From NCBI RefSeq assembly GCF_020906275.1, contig NZ_CP086727.1:3341001-3405000 (forward strand): a stretch of DNA of 64,000 nucleotides. The letters run 5' to 3'. Numbering within the stretch: the first letter of the stretch is position 1; every line of letters begins with the position of its first letter. The position numbers were made by a program, and so were the translations under genes. Shown here piece after piece: positions 59,770 through 64,000 of the stretch. The notes under the pieces are model-generated. The model did not search any database. It was given only the letters and a program-made list of their open reading frames with translations, and was not told where the DNA came from. The DNA comes from Parasphingorhabdus litoris DSM 22379 (GTDB lineage Bacteria; Pseudomonadota; Alphaproteobacteria; Sphingomonadales; Sphingomonadaceae).

Positions 59770-61917
59770 TTAAAAGCTGATCCGGGCGGAGACTTTGATA
59801 TTTCGGCCCGGCAGCGGCACAAAATCCTTGGTAAAACTGGCATGACGCCGGGCATCGCTATCAAAAATATTATCCGCCGATACGATCAGGATATGCTCGC
59901 TATCTTCGCCAAATGGATTCCACGATAGTGACGCATTTACCAATGTGTGACCGTCAGTTGGTAACTCAAATTCCGTTGTTCGGTTTTGGCTGTCGACCCA
60001 TTCCACTTCCATACGGCCGCCGAACGGACCGCTGGTAGCTTCAACACCGCCCAATAATCGCAGAGGCGGAATGCGGGGCGCTGGCCCATCATCCTCGATT
60101 GTCGCCCGGACATAATCCGCAACGGCATCGACCGTCACGGTCAAACCATCCATCTGTACGACATCCACCGCAACCTGCGCTTCGAGCCCCCAATATCGGG
60201 CATCAGATTGTAAGAACTGAAAAATCGGCAAGCCATCGGCCTCGCCGCCCGTTTCAACTTCGTAGATAAAATCGTCAAACCAGTTGTGATAGGCGGCCAG
60301 TTGAAAGCGGGCAGGACCACTTGATCCACGCAAATAGGCTTCCAACCCCCAAGCTACTTCCTTGTCGAAAAAGGGATTGCCGATTTCAAACGCCTGTGTG
60401 GCTACGTGCGGTCCGTTGGAGAACAGCTCTTCCGCAGAAGGTGCGCGTTCGACCCGGCTGACGTTGAGCCCAATGCGAACGTCAGGTGCCAGGCGATAAT
60501 TTGCCCCCGCCGCCACAGAGAAGGCATCGAAATTCCGGTCGATAGCGGTGATGACCGCCGCTTCCTCCAGTCCGATGGCGACACTGTCCGACCGCACATC
60601 CGTCTTTTCATAGCGCGCCGAAAATTCGAGCCCAACCTTATCCCATTCAAATTCCTGTAGCGTAAACAGGCCATATTGGTCGGTCACATTAGGTGGTACA
60701 AAGGCCTCGGCCCCTATTGCTATAAAGTCTCGGGTTGAAGCCTGAAAACCAGTAACACCGCGCCAGCCATTGCGATCCGCCTGTACAAATTCCAGACGGG
60801 CCTCAAACCCCTCACTGTCGAAAACGGTGCCAACCTCATCGCCCTCAAATTCAATATGCTCATAATTGGAATAGCCTGCGCGAAAGCGGACGGATTCCAA
60901 GAACCCACCGCCTGTGAATATTTCTCCGCGCAAGTCAGCCCGCCACTGTCGCAGGTCGATAGATACAGGTGCTTCTTCCTCTTCACCTTCTCCCTCTTCA
61001 GCGCCTTCCTCGCCATGATGATGTTCCGCGCCGGGACGCGCTGGAATACCATAGCGTGTATCATAATAACCAATGGAAGCGCCAAGGCTGCCGCGGTCAT
61101 TGATCAGCGCAAAACCGGCACCGAAAGTATAGGTTTCCGTGAAACTGTTCGGCAATTGATCCCGCAGACCTGCCAGTTCGCGAGCTTCGGCCGCCTCATC
61201 CAGATTTCCCTCCTCTTGTTCTTCGGCAGCAATCTCCAGCTGCTCTGCACGCAGCGCAGGGGTCAGCACAAAACCACCGACCTCCAGGTCTTCCGTCTCG
61301 CGATAGCTGCCGTCGACATGAACTACCACCTGGTCACTCAATGCCAGTTCGAAGGCACCGCCAATGCTATTTTCGTCAAACGCGCTGGCGTAGCTGCCAA
61401 TAACATCGACATGGTAGCCATTTTCCGGGATTACGCGCGGGATACGGCGATCACGTGCGTTGACCGCACCGCCAATTGCCTGACTTCCGAACAGGAGTGC
61501 AGCTGGACCCCGGAATATTTCGATTCGCTCGGTAGTAAGTGGATCAATCGTGACCGCGTGATCCGCCGACGTATTGGAAACGTCGAGCGTTCCAATCCCA
61601 TCGGTCAAAACCCGAACCCTTTCTCCTTGCAAACCGCGCAGCACTGGCCGTGATGCACCAGGCCCGAATGATGTCGCCGAAACACCCGGTTCGCTGGTGA
61701 GAACATCACCCAGCTGCGGCTGCAACTTCCGCAGAATATCATCCCCGACGATCACGGAAGTTCCCGCCAGAATATCCAGTTCGCTGACATAATCGGCAGT
61801 CACGATGATGGCTTCGTTGTCAGAACCATGTATCGGATCGCGATCTGCTTCGGCCGCAGTTTCAGCCAATGCGGGAACTGATAGCAATCCGCACATGATT
61901 ATAACCGTTTGCTTCAT
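59770..61917 (-). CDS. TonB-dependent receptor (ZnuD-like zinc receptor)
   Basis: This 715-residue outer-membrane receptor has a signal peptide (MKQTVIIMCGLLSVPALA). The plug domain (~40-150) has GPGASRPVLRGLQGERVRVLTDGIGTLDVSNTSADHA and IEIFRGPAALLFGSQAIGGAVN. The 22-strand barrel ends with ARISF (terminal Phe). An extracellular loop at ~296-317 is rich in His and Glu (AEHHHGEEGAEEGEGEEEE), as in zinc receptors. A strong palindromic Zur-box-like site lies 17 bp upstream. TonB/ExbBD are not in this window. Confidence 0.92.
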   Translation of the reverse strand: MKQTVIIMCGLLSVPALAETAAEADRDPIHGSDNEAIIVTADYVSELDILAGTSVIVGDDILRKLQPQLGDVLTSEPGVSATSFGPGASRPVLRGLQGERVRVLTDGIGTLDVSNTSADHAVTIDPLTTERIEIFRGPAALLFGSQAIGGAVNARDRRIPRVIPENGYHVDVIGSYASAFDENSIGGAFELALSDQVVVHVDGSYRETEDLEVGGFVLTPALRAEQLEIAAEEQEEGNLDEAAEARELAGLRDQLPNSFTETYTFGAGFALINDRGSLGASIGYYDTRYGIPARPGAEHHHGEEGAEEGEGEEEEAPVSIDLRQWRADLRGEIFTGGGFLESVRFRAGYSNYEHIEFEGDEVGTVFDSEGFEARLEFVQADRNGWRGVTGFQASTRDFIAIGAEAFVPPNVTDQYGLFTLQEFEWDKVGLEFSARYEKTDVRSDSVAIGLEEAAVITAIDRNFDAFSVAAGANYRLAPDVRIGLNVSRVERAPSAEELFSNGPHVATQAFEIGNPFFDKEVAWGLEAYLRGSSGPARFQLAAYHNWFDDFIYEVETGGEADGLPIFQFLQSDARYWGLEAQVAVDVVQMDGLTVTVDAVADYVRATIEDDGPAPRIPPLRLLGGVEATSGPFGGRMEVEWVDSQNRTTEFELPTDGHTLVNASLSWNPFGEDSEHILIVSADNIFDSDARRHASFTKDFVPLPGRNIKVSARISF

Positions 61918-61934
61918 AAAGAAATTCCGTTAAT

Positions 61935-61952
61935 GTAATGTTATATCATTAC
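61935..61952. promoter_or_regulatory. Zur-box-like site 3 (TonB receptor)
   Basis: GTAATGTTATATCATTAC is nearly palindromic (arms GTAATG/CATTAC exact, core TTATAT). It is 17 bp upstream of the TonB receptor start and is the best of the three copies. Its match to sites 1 and 2 links the receptor to the regulator next to them. Confidence 0.8.
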
Positions 61953-62114
61953 TCATATATCTAATAGTCAATGATGTGCAAGTTAGAATTTTCAACACTG
62001 TGACTATTTCGCTCAGCTCGATAAAACCACGGAGACAAGACGGGGAAGAGTGCCATCAAACTGACACAGCGCTACGGCAGGCTAGGACTAACAGCATAGA
62101 AGGGATTCGTTTTC

Positions 62115-63710
62115 ATGGTTGATGCACGCTCTCGCAGACTCGAAATGAGTCGGCGCTATGCCATCAAGGCGTTTGGCAGCAGCGCTGTTGCTGCACTTTC
62201 CTTGACATTGGGAGCTCCCATCCTGGCAGCTCCCATTTTCCGCACCTATCCCTTTCAACTGGGTGTGGCTTCTGGCGAGCCTGCTCCTGACGGTTTCGTC
62301 ATTTGGACGCGGCTTGCCCCGGACCCGCTGGCAGTAGGCCATGGCATGCCAGCGGCCGCGGTGGAAGTGGCGTGGATCGTTGCGCGCGATCAGAGAATGC
62401 GGGATGTCGTGGCCCGTGGAACCGCTTTTGCGCGCCCTGAACTGGGCCATGCCGTTCATGTGGAGGTAGGCGACCTCGAACCCGATAGACCCTATTGGTA
62501 CCGATTTGTGGCTGGTCGGGAAAGGAGCGCCATCGGCCGCGCCAGAACCACTCCTGCAATCGGGCAACCCTTGGATCGACTTCGATTTGCGGTCGCAGGA
62601 TGCCAGAATTATGAAGAAGGTTATTATACCGCTCACCGTTTCATGGCGCAGGAGGATCCCGATTTCGTCTATTGTTATGGCGATTATGTTTACGAATACC
62701 GAGAGAACCGTTTTCGCAACTGGTCGAGCGGCCCAAGTGAGGTTGTTCGCCAGCATGTCGGAGATGAAATCTATACGCTGGACGACTATCGACGGCGCTA
62801 CGCACAATATAAGATGGATGTCGATCTGCAGGCGGCCCATGCTGCCGCTCCCTGGTTCATGACATGGGACGATCATGAAATCGACAATAATTGGGCCAGC
62901 GCCGCCGACCAAGACGATACACCGCAGGCCATATTCAATCTACGCCGCCAAATGGCGGTTCAGGCCTATTATGAGCATATGCCATTTCGGCCATCTGCCT
63001 TACCCGTGGGTCCAGCGATGCAGCTTTATCGCCAAGCACAATATGGAAACCTGTTAGATTTCAATCTCCTCGACACCAGGCAATACCGGACGGATCAGCC
63101 TTGCGAGGATGAATGGGGCAAACCTTGCGGCGAGATAAACCTTGAGAATGCGCAGATGCTCGGCCGTCAGCAGGAGCGCTGGCTCTTTGACAAGCTGGGT
63201 TCTTCAAAATCCCGTTGGCAGGTACTGGCACAGCAAGTGATGATGATGGACCTGGACCGCATGCCGGGCGCTGAGCAAACAGAAAATCTCGATAGCTGGG
63301 CGGGATATCGGGTACCGCGCGGACGTGTATTGGAACAGGTCAGCCGTCTCGGTTTGAACAGTGTTGTTGTTCTAACCGGGGACGAGCACCAGAATTATGC
63401 AGGGGAATTACATCTGGATGGCAAGCGTCCAGGTCCCAAGCCCATCGCCACCGAATTTGTCGCCACGTCCATCTCGTCGGGTGGTGACGGCGAAGATCAG
63501 CGCGAAAGCACAAAGGCCATCCAAAACGAAAATTCCAGCCTGAAATGGCATAATTCTCAGCGCGGATATGTAATCTGTGATGTAACCGCCGACCAATGGA
63601 CAACAGAATTCAAAACGGTTGATCGTGTTACCGAACGTGGCGGGCAGTTGAGAACCCGAAAACGGATGGCTGTGGAACATGGATCGCCCGACTCGCTGGG
63701 TGATGCCTGA
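62115..63710 (+). CDS. phoD: PhoD-type alkaline phosphatase/phosphodiesterase
   Basis: This 531-residue secreted metalloenzyme has a twin-arginine-like signal (SRRYAIKAFGSSAVAALSLTLGAP), an N-terminal Fn3-like PhoD_N domain (FQLGVASGEPAPDGFVIWTRLAPDPL), then the metallophos-like domain: GCQNYEEGYYTAHRF, VYCYGDYVYEYRE (metal Asp), TWDDHEIDNNWA, and LTGDEHQNYAGEL. The start may be 62115 or the internal ATG at 62148, just before SRRYAIK. PhoD enzymes release phosphate from mono/diesters in the periplasm using Ca/Fe. No Pho box was identified. Confidence 0.92.
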   Translation: MVDARSRRLEMSRRYAIKAFGSSAVAALSLTLGAPILAAPIFRTYPFQLGVASGEPAPDGFVIWTRLAPDPLAVGHGMPAAAVEVAWIVARDQRMRDVVARGTAFARPELGHAVHVEVGDLEPDRPYWYRFVAGRERSAIGRARTTPAIGQPLDRLRFAVAGCQNYEEGYYTAHRFMAQEDPDFVYCYGDYVYEYRENRFRNWSSGPSEVVRQHVGDEIYTLDDYRRRYAQYKMDVDLQAAHAAAPWFMTWDDHEIDNNWASAADQDDTPQAIFNLRRQMAVQAYYEHMPFRPSALPVGPAMQLYRQAQYGNLLDFNLLDTRQYRTDQPCEDEWGKPCGEINLENAQMLGRQQERWLFDKLGSSKSRWQVLAQQVMMMDLDRMPGAEQTENLDSWAGYRVPRGRVLEQVSRLGLNSVVVLTGDEHQNYAGELHLDGKRPGPKPIATEFVATSISSGGDGEDQRESTKAIQNENSSLKWHNSQRGYVICDVTADQWTTEFKTVDRVTERGGQLRTRKRMAVEHGSPDSLGDA

Positions 63711-63798
63711 TCGCAATTTTTAAAAGCCAAAAGGGAATGATCAGCGGAAGCTACACCGGAAACTGAATGCCCAGGATATCCGACGCGCAACGCTTCGA

Positions 63799-64000
63799 TC
63801 ATTCCACGAGCAGAATTCTCAAATCGTTCACGTTGGTGCCGGATGGTCCCGTCAGATACAATGCATCGGCTTGTTGAAAAGCCAAATAGCTGTTGTCGTT
63901 TTCCAGAGAATCAAGCGCCTGTTTCCGCCCGCCCATGGCCGTCAGCACCTCTGGCCAGAGGAATGCTCCTGCATTATCTTCCGAACCATCAATGCCGTCA
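63799..64000 (-). CDS. Glycerate 2-kinase (MOFRL family), 3' end only
   Basis: The last 66 codons of a leftward gene read DGIDGSEDNAGAFLWPE, AYLAFQQADALYLTGPSGTNVNDLRILLVE (approximately) and then stop at 63799. The GTNVNDLRI end and DGIDG motif are those of MOFRL/DUF4147 glycerate kinases (ttuD-like), which phosphorylate glycerate at the 2-position. The gene runs out of the window. It converges on phoD with 88 bp between them. Confidence 0.85.
   Translation of the reverse strand, partial: DGIDGSEDNAGAFLWPEVLTAMGGRKQALDSLENDNSYLAFQQADALYLTGPSGTNVNDLRILLVE

Overview
The window looks like a chromosomal segment of an alphaproteobacterium of the order Sphingomonadales (a Sphingorhabdus/Parasphingorhabdus/Sphingopyxis-like organism). 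The reasons are the block rpsT-mutM / ubiE-ubiB-coaBC-dut, the many acyl-CoA catabolic genes, a large TonB receptor, and four families of intergenic inverted repeats of a kind I associate with sphingomonads. The genus is inference; the proteins were judged by eye, without database searches.

Layout. (1) 1-11.9 kb is housekeeping: translation (rpsT), DNA repair (mutM, nth, dut), ubiquinone (ubiE, ubiB), CoA (coaBC), molybdopterin (moeB), lysine/cell wall (dapB), a sirtuin, a membrane M48 protease and small conserved proteins, ending in tRNA-Arg(CCG). (2) 11.9-22.4 kb is a probable genomic island bounded by a perfect 19-bp direct repeat. One copy is the 3' end of tRNA-Arg and the other lies at 22383-22401. 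It carries a large secreted TPR-CHAT protein and a TetR-controlled tripartite RND efflux operon; no intact integrase is present. (3) 22.4-24.1 kb holds a divergent LysR/methyltransferase pair. (4) 24.2-52.4 kb is a lipid or acyl-CoA catabolic region: thiolase, three enoyl-CoA hydratases, several SDRs, a P450, an aldehyde dehydrogenase, an acyl-CoA synthetase, two acyl-CoA dehydrogenase pairs, a nitronate monooxygenase-like flavoprotein, an alkylsulfatase and a molybdopterin oxidoreductase. It is interrupted by DUF3592-like, 6-phosphogluconolactonase, purU and an isolated gspH-gspI pair. Four copies of a 16-bp palindrome-like site precede four transcription units here, one of which ends with its own TetR gene; this looks like a local regulon. 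(5) 52.7-54.0 kb is a membrane diguanylate cyclase. (6) 54.2-61.95 kb is a zinc-homeostasis locus: COG0523 GTPase, DUF1826 protein, MerC-like protein, Fur/Zur-like regulator, a small acidic secreted protein, a LolD/FtsX-like ABC pair with a His-rich loop, a DUF3299 protein and a ZnuD-like TonB receptor. Three matching Zur-box-like palindromes precede its units. (7) The window ends with a PhoD-type phosphatase and the 3' end of a glycerate kinase gene.

How the genes work together. The zinc locus reads as an uptake and allocation system: outer-membrane import by the TonB receptor, a poorly understood ABC/DUF3299 module in the envelope, and cytoplasmic delivery by the GTPase, all under a divergent Fur-family regulator. 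The catabolic region reads as activation of an acid (acyl-CoA synthetase, P450, aldehyde dehydrogenase) followed by beta-oxidation. The paired acyl-CoA dehydrogenases recall the heterotetrameric enzymes of steroid side-chain breakdown, but the substrate is not shown by sequence alone.
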